Shown one piece after another: positions 13,201-21,173 of a stretch of 64,000 bases of DNA. The DNA is taken from NCBI RefSeq assembly GCF_031755915.1, contig NC_083385.1, forward strand, positions 19,117,001 to 19,181,000, read 5' to 3'. Both the position numbers and the translations under genes were made by a program. The DNA comes from Ziziphus jujuba. Taxonomy: Eukaryota; Streptophyta; Magnoliopsida; Rosales; Rhamnaceae. The notes beneath the pieces were generated by a model. It did no database searches and had not been told where the DNA came from. It saw only the letters and a program-made list of their open reading frames with translations. The first letter of the stretch is position 1. Every line of letters starts with the position of its first letter.

Positions 13201-13556
13201 CGTATCGACGAGCACTTCACAATCATGGATGAGTCAAAGCTCAACCTTGCATGAATAAAAAGTCAACTCCGGCACCCCTTGGACAGTTTGGACCTCAACT
13301 TGTTTTGCTCATAACTTTCAAACCGTAGCTCCGTTTTCAACGTGCTACCAGTCTACGAACTCGTGCCAACGTGTACTCCGTAACGGTGACTCAGTAAACC
13401 TAGAATTTCAACCGGATCAAAAAGTCAACTTTTGACCCCTTGGTCAACGGTCAACAGTCAACCTCGATCAACGTGCAAAAATTCCGACATGGTTCGGGAC
13501 GGGGTGTTACATGACACCCAAGACGACTTGTTTATAAGCTCATATCATACGTATGA
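10265..13556 (+). pseudogene. NHL (LEA_2) pseudogene split by a 3-kb element
   Basis: Begins ATGGCTTCC at 10265 and follows the type-A NHL pattern (…SDDQ…, then GTGGTTCTA…ATGGTGATCAG of the transmembrane segment, then GCAATGCGGACGATTTGGACAG). The element 10453-13511 lies within codons corresponding to ...TVVTPK; gene sequence resumes at 13517 with CCCAAGACGACTTGTTTAT, matching CCCAAACGTCCTGTTTAT in the copy at 17943. Homology ends near 13556, so the 3' two thirds are lost. The 5' part also has frame-breaking differences (TGA in GAGCGGTGATGTTCATCG), so it may already have been dead at insertion. Confidence 0.8.
10453..13511 (+). mobile_element. 3-kb-family element, full length, TSD TGACA
   Basis: Best-preserved plus-strand copy, 3059 bp, starting TGTCAGGACCCGTCCAGAA at 10453 and ending GGGACGGGGTGTTACA at 13511, with TGACA at 10448-10452 and 13512-13516. 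The two ends are imperfect inverted repeats over about 19 bp (shared core CCCGTCC). The inverted-repeat domain lies at 11273-11570, the 61-nt exon-like module at 12223-12283 (complementary strand), a GC-rich block at 12400-12790 and a poly-A/AG tract at 12810-12950. Open frames in the GC-rich block occur in several overlapping frames and look non-coding. No PBS, gag or pol. Confidence 0.92.
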
Positions 13557-14150
13557 TCTTTTTTCTTTTTTTTATTTTTTTATTTTTCTCTCGAGTTAAC
13601 TTTGCTTGTGTAATTCCCCAATATTATTGTTAGTCATCCTTTCAGAGACACATTTCAATTTCCTCGAATGATTAATGAATGATCCAGGTTTGAGGCTCAT
13701 ACCTTCAAAATAAAAAATATAAATTTATATATATAATCTGGATATATATATTCCATTCAAATCTTTATTAAAGTTTTATTTGAATGTATATGATATTTAT
13801 CGGCCATTTAGTATGTAGTCAGAAAACAGAGTACTTCAATCTAAAAAATAAATACTTTTAAAGCAAACCTCTCACAAATATACATTTTCGGAAAGAAAAT
13901 TTTGGCAAAATTTGCATATATGATAGAAAAATAATAAGTCAGATTGAACTTGGGCCTAGTTTGGGCCATAGCTATAACTTTTGTTTTTTATTCTAGAAGC
14001 AAGCCCTATATGTCCTTCTTCTCAATAGCTTTTAGAAATATAAAGTATATAATCTAATCAAAATCAGTTTTAGCAAACACTTACTACATATACATGACTT
14101 AAATTCCGTACAATAAGCACCTAAAAATCAATTCCAACTAAGCCGTAGCC
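13557..14150. other. Intergenic, no gene seen
   Basis: AT-rich DNA between the split NHL pseudogene and the next NHL relic. No conserved reading frame, tRNA or recognisable repeat was found. Confidence 0.5.
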
Positions 14151-14154
14151 TGCT

Positions 14155-14290
14155 TATATATTGAGCCAGGCCTCCTACTATACGGACAATGACTAAAAGC
14201 CCTTCTACCAACCTGCTTAAATTCTCAAGCTCTCATTTCACATAATATGCCAAGGATACCTAGTTAGTTGGTGTATCCAATTAGAATTTA
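14155..14290 (+). pseudogene. Degenerate NHL 3' relic
   Basis: Third copy of the segment with TCCTACTATACGGACAATGA, CCCTTCT, CAACCT and ATAATATGCCAAGG, matching 9590-9690 and 32030-32130. It derives from the second half of an NHL coding region but is too degraded to translate. Downstream similarity to 9690-9840 continues through 14600-14690, apart from a small inserted element at 14454-14598. Confidence 0.4.
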
Positions 14291-14453
14291 TAATTAAGGC
14301 CAACATAAGATTTGGGGTAATAAAGTAGAAGTCATGCAAATGATATCTTTTTTTCAGTTTATGATGTGGTTTTGAGTCCATCGACAGCTATGTTGATGTT
14401 TAATAGCATTCAATGAGCTTTACAAATTTAAAGCAAAAAAAAGGCAATATTGA

Positions 14454-14598
14454 AATAAAAATGATATTTATCACCAGTGTTGACTGTTACCATCCTATAT
14501 GGCAGTAAATCATGTGTATATATAAAAGCCATATAAACATCAAATCTACTGCCATGTAGAATGACAATAGTCACCATTGATAACATGTGCTGTTACTC
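14454..14598. mobile_element. MITE, 145 bp, 8-bp TSD ATATTGAA (hAT-like)
   Basis: An internal inverted repeat pairs TTATCACCAGTG...ATGGCAGTA on the left (about 14467-14507) with TACTGCCAT...TGATAA on the right. The unit is bounded by ATATTGAA at 14446-14453 and 14599-14606. The paralogous segment at 9740-9765 has one GCATTGAA (9748-9755) followed directly by AACCATTTCAA, which is the empty site. An 8-bp target duplication is typical of hAT-type elements. The outermost bases do not form a clean inverted repeat, so the family assignment is tentative. Confidence 0.65.
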
Positions 14599-14808
14599 AT
14601 ATTGAAAACCATTTCAAACAGTTTGATGAAAATTAGACTCACTTCGATAAATGTTTGGTAAAACAGTCCCATTTATCCTCTAGTCCATAGGGTTTATCGG
14701 GTCCAACTTTCTTTTAGTTTATATGCAAAAACAAACAATATTAGATTATTTATATCAATTCCTAGATGCCTTGAGTCTGACGCAAGAAATGATAGAGGAG
14801 AAAAAAGT

Positions 14809-15237
14809 TCCAAATACCCAATTTTTCAAGATAAAAAGGGTCACGAAAGAAAATAGGTAGGATACTCATGAATCATGATATTCTTTATATAACAGTTTGC
14901 TTCAATAATTGGGGCACAATTATTAAAGTAAATCATATCATCAACAATGTATCCAAATACCCAATTTTTCAAGAAAAAAAGGGTCACGAAAGAAAATAGG
15001 TAGGATACTCATGAATCATGATATTCTTTATATAACAGTTTGCTTCAATAATTGGGGCACAATTATTAAAGTAAATCATATCATCAACAACGTATCCAAA
15101 TACCCAATTTTTCATGAAAAAAAGGGTCACGAAAGAAAATAGGTAGGATACTCATGAATCATGATATTCTTTATATAACAGTTTGCTTCAATAATTGGGG
15201 CACAATTATTAAAGTAAATCATATCATCAACAATGTA
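14809..15237. repeat. 143-bp tandem repeat, three copies
   Basis: The landmark AAATAGGTAGGATACTCATG occurs at 14851, 14994 and 15138 (spacing 143 and 144 bp). Each unit runs from CCAAATACCCAATTTTTCA to AAATCATATCATCAACAA(T/C)GTA. Copies are nearly identical. They lie in the NHL upstream flank, so they multiply a possible promoter or leader segment. Confidence 0.92.
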
Positions 15238-15239
15238 CA

Positions 15240-15484
15240 AACAAAACCCATATCATATTCAGTATCCACTAGCTCTTCCTTCACCCCAAATGAAAAAAGA
15301 GAAAAGGTAGAAAACCAGCAGCACTGCCGAGACAAAGATGCAGCCCAGAAAAAGCAAAATGGTGAGTCGCGTCATTGTCATCAAGCTCAAAGCAAATGAC
15401 GTACATAGCAATTGTGGTTCTAGTCATAATTGTGGTAGTCGCAACTTGAGCTTTGTGATGGGGTCCTATCATCCCAACCAATGG
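15240..15484 (+). pseudogene. Truncated NHL pseudogene (unit 1)
   Basis: Type-A NHL 5' region: ACAAAACCCATATCA leader, then GACAAAGATGCAGCCCAGAA (…DKDAAQK…), GTACATAGCAATTGTGGTTC (transmembrane start) and GTGATGGGGTCCTATCATCC. No initiating ATG remains at the expected place and the usual segment between the membrane helix and the LEA_2 domain is missing. It is cut off by the start of duplication unit 2. Confidence 0.7.
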
Positions 15485-16130
15485 GGTTTATCGGGTCCAA
15501 CTTTCTTTTAGTTTATATGCAAAAACAAACAATATTAGATTATTTATATCAATTCCTAGATGCCTTGAGTCTGACGCAAGAAATGATAGAGGAGAAAAAA
15601 GTTCCAAATACCCAATTTTTCAAGAAAAAAAGGGTCACGAAAGAAAATAGGTAGGATACTCATGAATCATGATATTCTTTATATAACAGTTTGCTTCAAT
15701 AATTGGGGCACAATTATTAAAGTAAATCATATCATCAACAATGTATCCAAATACCCAATTTTTCAAGAAAAAAAGGGTCACGAAAGAAAATAGGTAGGAT
15801 ACTCATGAATCATGATATTCTTTATATAACAGTTTGCTTCAATAATTGGGGCACAATTATTAAAGTAAATCATATCATCAACAATGTACAAACAAAACCC
15901 ATATCATTATCAGTATCCACTAGCTCTTCCTTCACCCCAAATGAAAAAAGAGAAAAGGTAGAAAACCAGCAGCACTGCCGAGACAAAGATGCAGCCCAGA
16001 AAAAGCAAAATGGTGAGTCGCGTCATTGTCATCAAGCTCAAAGCAAATGACGTACATAGCAATTGTGGTTCTAGTCATAATTGTGGTAGTCGCAACTTGA
16101 GCTTTGTGATGGGGTCCTATCATCCCAACA
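15485..16130. repeat. Direct duplication, unit 2
   Basis: Near-perfect repeat of 14691-15480, shorter by one 143-bp unit. It runs on without a break into a longer NHL pseudogene, so unit 2 keeps the ancestral right-hand continuation and unit 1 is the copy truncated at the junction. Confidence 0.85.
15603..15889. repeat. 143-bp tandem repeat, two copies
   Basis: Same repeat as at 14809, with the AAATAGGTAGG landmark at 15645 and 15788 (143 bp apart). The copy-number difference between units (three versus two) shows gain or loss after the larger duplication. Confidence 0.9.
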
Positions 16131-16472
16131 AGAAGTCCACCATATACTACGAATCCATGATAATTTACAACAGTTACAGTGAAAATAAAACTGCTACTCT
16201 TGTTAAGAGCGTAGAGAATTTCTCTCAACCCCCTTTCAATGTGACTCGGATTCATTTCTTAGCTCTGCTGCAGATCTCAACCGGGCCTGGTGATAATGTG
16301 ATTGAGTATGAGTACCTACAGCACGGCAGAATCAGAAACAACATTTCGGTAAGGCTGCAAAGATGAGGTTTGGATTTGGAAATTGGAAGTTAATCCTCTA
16401 CCTATTGGAATTTATTGTCAACCTCGATCTGTAACGCTGGACCATAATTTTCGGACCACTCATTGCTAGGTT
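15890..16472 (+). pseudogene. NHL (LEA_2) pseudogene, type A
   Basis: A residual frame at 15989-16366 carries LEA_2 hallmarks: SYHPNKKSTIYYES (compare SYNPNKKATIYYKS in the copy at 17934), FSQPPFNVTRI and LQHGRIRNNISV. After a frameshift near 16350 the C-terminal block continues (ATGAGGTTTGGATTTGGAAA, then TTTATTGTCAACCT, ending TTGATCTTTAA at about 16472). Start codon, membrane segment and proximal LEA_2 region are lost or frame-shifted; GTCGCAACTTGAGCTTTGTG marks an internal deletion. Not expected to make an NHL protein. Confidence 0.75.
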
Positions 16473-16735
16473 GATCTTTAATCTGCATTATTATTGTTAT
16501 TATTATTATTATCATTAATTTTACTATTATAAAATTACTATAAAAATTTAATTATTATTATTATTATTATAAAAAAACTTAATTCAATCTTAGTTAGAAA
16601 TCAGAGTTTTTAAATAAAATTACTCTTAGACAATGATAATTTTTTTTTTTTTTTAATTTTGATAACATATTAACATATTTTACTTGGAATTCAATTTGGC
16701 ATTTATCAACAAATATTCCACAAATAAATTTTTAT
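16473..16735. other. AT-rich spacer with ATT triplets
   Basis: 3' flank of the preceding pseudogene, with ATT/TTA runs at 16483-16520 and 16548-16575 and a poly-T tract near 16640. No gene seen. Confidence 0.6.
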
Positions 16736-16739
16736 TCAT

Positions 16740-17039
16740 ACATAAGTTACATTAATATGAATCTCCTTGCTGGATATCTTGATTTTGATGCAAGAAAAGG
16801 ACAGGGAGGAAAAAAAGAAAAAAATGTTACTTAAAGATTAGACAAGAAGCGTCACGTTCTTTACACCACTAAACTAATGTTAAGTGCTGCCCCACCAAAA
16901 GCAAAATAATCTTGGATTCTTTCTGCGATCTCACCTCCTTTTAGCTTATCTCTATCATATAATTAAATCATTTTCATTTCAATATTCATTGTCATCCACT
17001 TCAAAATTAACAAAATCACCTGTTTTACTTTCTCTGCCT
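16740..17039 (+). promoter_or_regulatory. Duplicated 5' flank of type-B NHL genes
   Basis: Shares landmarks with the flank of the intact gene (30050-30252) and with 50210-50470 and 50940-51350: GATGCAAGAAAAGGA, GTGC.CCC(A)CCAAAAGCAAAATAA, TCTTGGATTCTTTCT, TTTCAATATTCATTGTCATC and CACTTCAAAATTAAC. Likely promoter plus 5' leader. Core promoter motifs could not be assigned. Confidence 0.5.
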
Positions 17040-17345
17040 ATGACAATGAAGAAGAAGCAGTTTCCATCGCACACGAGGTACATAGCTTTTCTGGTTCTAG
17101 CCATAGTTGTGGTGATGAGTGTAGCCATACATGGGGATTATTTGGGCGGTGGTCAAAACCAAACTTCCATATGTTATTGTTGAAAATGGTTATATTGTAA
17201 AGGGGACTCCCAACATTTCTGATAATAACACTACTCTATGACACCTTGAACGCTTCTTCCAGGTTCAGTGATAAAACAGAGAGACTTGCGAGTCTAGACA
17301 GTGGCTTTACTCTAAGACCTGGCTATGCGATGCCTATAAATTAAA
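17040..17345 (+). pseudogene. NHL pseudogene, type B, truncated and frame-shifted
   Basis: From an ATG at 17040 the frame gives MTMKKKQFPSHTRYIAFLVL followed by AIVVVMSVA, matching KKQFTSQTWYKASLVVAIVV and following residues in the intact gene; the first 20 or so residues are lost. A 4-bp insertion at CCATACATGGGG (CCATGGGG in the intact gene) shifts the frame at the end of the membrane helix. Without the shift the alternate frame reads on as ...VENGY... to an early TGA near 17240. Similarity fades by 17345, so most of the LEA_2 domain is gone. Confidence 0.72.
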
Positions 17346-17394
17346 AATTCTAAAGATAACAACATTAGATTACTATATGAATCCTTGGAATTAT

Positions 17395-17751
17395 AAGTCC
17401 AATGCAAGAAAATGATAAAGGAGGAAAAAAGTTCCACTAATTTTCCAATGGGCCAAAGAGAAAAGGGGGTCACAAAAAGAAAATAGATAGGGTACTTATG
17501 ATGTTCTTTTCATACCAGTTTACTTCAATTGGTACACAACAGCTAAACTAATGCATATGTGTATTTGTTAACCCCACCAAAGAAAATTAACTTCGGTTTA
17601 AAATATTATCCTAATTAAACCAAAGAAATTATTCTTTCCTTCTTGTTTTTAGCTCTCTATAAAACTAAATAATATGACCAACTAACAGTATACAAACAAA
17701 ACCCATATCATTATCATTCCCCTAGCTCTTCTTTTACAACCACTAAAAGAA
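17395..17751 (+). promoter_or_regulatory. 5' flank of type-A NHL copy
   Basis: Same duplicated upstream block as at 9945 and 48495: TGCAAGAAAATGATAAAGGAG, GGGCCAAAGAGAAAAGGG, TTCAATTGGTACACAACAGC, and AGCTCTTCTTTTACAACC just before the start codon. Confidence 0.5.
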
Positions 17752-18401
17752 ATGGCTTTCAGTAGTAATATTTCCAAGTCTGATGATCAGCAGCCGCATT
17801 ATGCAGACAAAGAAGCAGCCCAGAAAAATCAAAATGGTGAGGAGGAGGTGGAGTCCTCAAGCTCGAAGCAAATGAAGTACATAGCGTTTGTGGTTCTAGG
17901 CATAATTGTGGTGATGAGTGTAGCATTGGGGACGTGGTGAAACCCAAACGTCCTGTTTATGCTATCGAATACGCTCATATTGAACATGCGGTCATCAACG
18001 CTGAGTACACATCTCTCACTGGCAACTTCAGCTATGTGATGAGGTCCTATAACCCCAACAAGAAGGCCACCATATACTACAAATCAATGAAGATTTATAA
18101 TAGTTTCAGTCCAAATGAAACTTCTACTTCTGTTTGGCATTTAGAGGACATCTCTCAACCTCCTTTTAATATGACTCGGATTCGTTTCTCATTTCGGCAT
18201 GAATTCTTGTCCGACAATGGTATTATGGTTGAGAACCTTAAGCACTGCAGAATCACAGTAAACATTTCACTCAAGGCGGAGATGAGGTTTGAATTTGGAA
18301 ACTGGAAGTCTAATCCTCGAGCTATTAAGATTTTTTGTCAACCTGCTACTGTAATGCTGGGACAGAATTTTGAGCCCACTGATTGCAATGTTGATCTTTA
18401 A
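17752..18401 (+). pseudogene. NHL (LEA_2) gene broken by one 10-bp deletion
   Basis: Nearly complete type-A NHL gene. The first frame (17752-17940) encodes an N-terminal region with SDDQQPHYADKEAAQK, SSSSKQMKY and a membrane helix IAFVVLGIIVVMSVALG, then stops. The second frame (17934-18401, no ATG at its start) resumes VKPKRPVYAIEYAH and encodes the LEA_2 domain: SYNPNKKATIYY, SQPPFNMTRIRF, LKHCRITVNISLKAEMRFEF, GNWKSNP, and a C-terminus with IFCQP and TDCNVDL. Paralogues at 10425 and 48945 have ATTTGG(A/G)(C/T)AG between ACG and TGGTGA; this copy lacks those 10 bases at 17933/17934. Either a recently dead gene or an assembly error; otherwise intact and most like an NDR1/HIN1-like protein. 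Confidence 0.82.
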
Positions 18402-18600
18402 TTAATCAACATTAAGCTTCCGCTGATTTTCTTTTTTTTTTTAGGTTGCATTTCGGCATTGTCGATTATGTGATAAGTTTATTTACTAATTTTCTCCCTG
18501 TTTAACTGATCAGAAATCATATATGATTATGCAGAGAATTAAAATATGTAAGCATATATGTATATTTATGATATAAATTTGCATTTGTTCACCTATATAC
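18402..18600. other. 3' flank of NHL copy
   Basis: The segment with CATTTCGGCATTGTCGATTA and AACTGATCAGAAA matches the 3' flank of the copy ending at 49394 (49520-49600), so it was duplicated with the gene. No gene seen. Confidence 0.55.
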
Positions 18601-18606
18601 ATAGAG

Positions 18607-18780
18607 CTTGCCTATAGTGTGGACATCTGTACATTTTTATTGTGCAGATATCCAATTAAAAATAAATAGACTTTTACAAAGACGACAGCTTTTAAAAAAA
18701 TTGTCATCAATATTATTACGTAAACCGTCATTTTTTAAAACATCCTCTTATAAAAATATGTGAACGTTTGTACCATAAAA
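18607..18780. mobile_element. Possible MITE
   Basis: Starts with GCCTATAGTGTGGACATCTG, resembling the left arm of the MITE at 38104 (GGCTATGGTGCGGATGTCCG), and ends near TGTGAACGTTTGTACCATA, a weak inverted partner. It is followed by a TA microsatellite. The inverted repeat is poor, so this is a decayed member at best. Confidence 0.35.
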
Positions 18781-18840
18781 TATATATATATATATATATA
18801 TATGCAATTTTCCTTTTTTTTTTTTTTTTGTTTTTTTTTT
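18779..18840. repeat. TA microsatellite followed by poly-T
   Basis: About 12 TA units at 18779-18802, then two T-rich runs to 18840. Simple sequence; the reading frames across it are artefacts. Confidence 0.85.
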
Positions 18841-18989
18841 GTGGGTTGTATTTCATTCTCTTACTTTAGGAAGCTGAAGAACCCAATTCATGTAACAGGT
18901 GTGGGTTACATAACCTTATTTTTATTTTTATTTTATTTTATTTTATTATTATTATTTTTATTTTTTTTGGTATTTTGGGGGAATTAGAA

Positions 18990-19660
18990 GTTATCAATTG
19001 TAGGAGTTTGAATGGCCGACAGTATACATACATAAAAGTAATAGATGAATAATTTAGGAGAGAGGATGTTTCTATAGAATTCTAAAGTTAAATTTTCATT
19101 TTCAAGGAAAAATGATGGGAAGGAACCATTTGTAATTAATTGTGGGGAAAATGTAGAGTTTAGTTGTTTTGAAATCAATGTTTCAGATTGATCAATGTTA
19201 TATTAATTTCCTTTCTTTCTTTTTCCTTTTTTTTTTTTTTCTTTCTGTTTATAGAATTTTTTCTTTTCAGTTAATGTAGTAAGTTGATAATTAAGGATCT
19301 TTCTTTTATTGATTGTCTTCTAGGCTACCAAACTTTTCAAATAACAAGTAACTAATTGAACGTTTGACAGCTTATGAATTGTGATTGGAATAGAAAGTTA
19401 AAGTTGAAAGCAGCAATGACAAATCAAATTCATATTTTTGTTGCTTGTGAATGTGAATACTGAACTAAAAATTATTTGGTTTATTTTAGTTTGGTACCCT
19501 TGCTTTAAGCAGTTATGCAAATTAAATTCTCAATTTTTAAAAATTATGATTTAGACCTTAAATTTACAATTTATTATATTACGGAACATGTTTGATTGAT
19601 AAAAATATAAGTGCTGGTTTTATATACACTGACGATAAATATATGTTATTAGGAAAACAT
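18990..19660. other. Intergenic, no gene seen
   Basis: AT-rich sequence without conserved frames or recognised repeats apart from poly-T runs. Confidence 0.5.
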
Positions 19661-19667
19661 ATACCAG

Positions 19668-19925
19668 ATGGACCACTATTGTCCATGTTACTTAACCACT
19701 ATCTGTGTTTGTTTCTTTGAACACAAAATCCAAATCAACAAACTCATCCAAACGAGTGAATCGACTTGTAGAGGAAAATCCTTGCAGCTTTTTGTTTTCT
19801 TTATGTGTTTCTTTTCTTGAACCTTAAACTCAAACTAATGAACTCACCCAAACGAGCAAATCATTTTGTAGAAGAACACTAGCTGCTTTTTGTTTTCGAT
19901 TCATGATTGTTTCTTAAAACCTTAA
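19668..19925. repeat. Imperfect direct repeat, about 115 bp, two copies
   Basis: Both copies contain GTTTCTT.GAAC, AAACTCA(T/C)CCAAACGAG, TTGTAGA(G/A)GAA and GCTTTTTGTTTTC, in the same order. Divergence suggests an old duplication. Function unknown. Confidence 0.65.
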
Positions 19926-20044
19926 AGCCAAACGAAGAATAGGAACGAATATTTATATGTATCAAATTTCTTATAAGGTTTTAAAAAATTCCCTTGTAAT
20001 GTATTTGGATTTGTTTTAAATCATTAAAGATAAAATAGATATAA

Positions 20045-20155
20045 TTTATTAATATAGGTAACAAAAATAAGTTTTGATATTCAATGTACGTAACTTGTTT
20101 ATTAATATAGGTAACAAAAATAAGTTTAAATATTTAGTGTACCTAACTTGTTTTG
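20045..20155. repeat. Direct repeat, about 58 bp, two copies
   Basis: TTATTAATATAGGTAACAAA followed by AATAAGTTT and ending TAACTTGTTT occurs twice in tandem. Non-coding. Confidence 0.8.
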
Positions 20156-21173
20156 ACATGTAGAACTGCCCAAAAAGAAAATACGGTAGACAAGGGCAGA
20201 CAGTGGAGTCAAAATATGACCTCGAGGGAAGAAAAACTTAGATGCCACTGTTGCACCATCCTAGGTGGTTCAACCACCCAATAACAAATTGACATCTAGC
20301 ATATTCGACTCATCAGATCCAGGTGGATGAAATTTGAAAGACACATCAATAATCTATATAAATTATTTATTTATTTATTTATGTTAAGGAAACATTTCCT
20401 TTACCCACCAGCGGTGGACCCAGAAAATTTTTTTGATAGGGCACCGTGATATATAATAAGCCTTATATTATATTTTAATTTATGACATGGAGAGATACAA
20501 AAGATATACAAAATTAAAATTTTTGATATGTTGTAATTTAACTAATTATATTATATACTAACTGTTAATTTTTTTCCCCCTAAATTTCTTGTAGAGAAAT
20601 TGATTCTCAATACTTTGACAATAAAAAATGAATTGATTGAAAATTCATAAAATAAAATAAGCATACTCCTTAAGGCAAAATAAAAATAAAATTTTGATTT
20701 TGTTATCTTTAAACAAACAAAGTGATTGAAAACCGGGACACAAAAAATAAAAATAAAAAAATATTTAGTGTAATAGAGGGAAAAAATGCAACTTAAATTC
20801 TGTGTAATTAAAAAATTTTAAATAATTATATCGTCTTATATCTTAATGTAATTAACTAAATTAATTGTGTTAAATTCTGGTATATAAATATTGTATTAAA
20901 AATATTAATTATGTATGTTGTTAAAATGTTGATTAAGTAAATATGTTATTAAAATATCATAGATAAATCATAAATATTATACTTATTTTGAATAACTATT
21001 AGATATACGAGAAATTATTCAAAAACAAATGTAAGAGAAATGGATACACATATATACATATATACTCTATAGAGAGATTCTATGGTAAGGTCTGACCTGA
21101 CCAAAATGATGCGGTTCAAAAACGTGAAAAAATGACCAGCTACTAGATTTTAACTTATTTAATGAACGGTTCA

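Larger units (their letters stand above)
14691..15484. repeat. Direct duplication, unit 1 (794 bp)
   Basis: Starts GGTTTATCGGGTCCAACTTT and repeats immediately at 15485 as unit 2. It contains an NHL 5' flank, three copies of a 143-144 bp tandem repeat (14809-15237) and the 5' part of an NHL pseudogene. Unit 2 is nearly identical but has one fewer 143-bp repeat, which points to a recent event. Confidence 0.88.

Noticed and set aside
15354..15368. GTGAGT after AAAATG in NHL pseudogenes as a splice donor
   Set aside because: The intact NHL gene is uninterrupted through this point and the corresponding bases encode residues in the copy at 17752, so an intron is not needed.
17934..18401. Separate 155-codon gene
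   Set aside because: It has no ATG at the start and is the LEA_2 half of the NHL gene beginning at 17752, separated by a 10-bp deletion.
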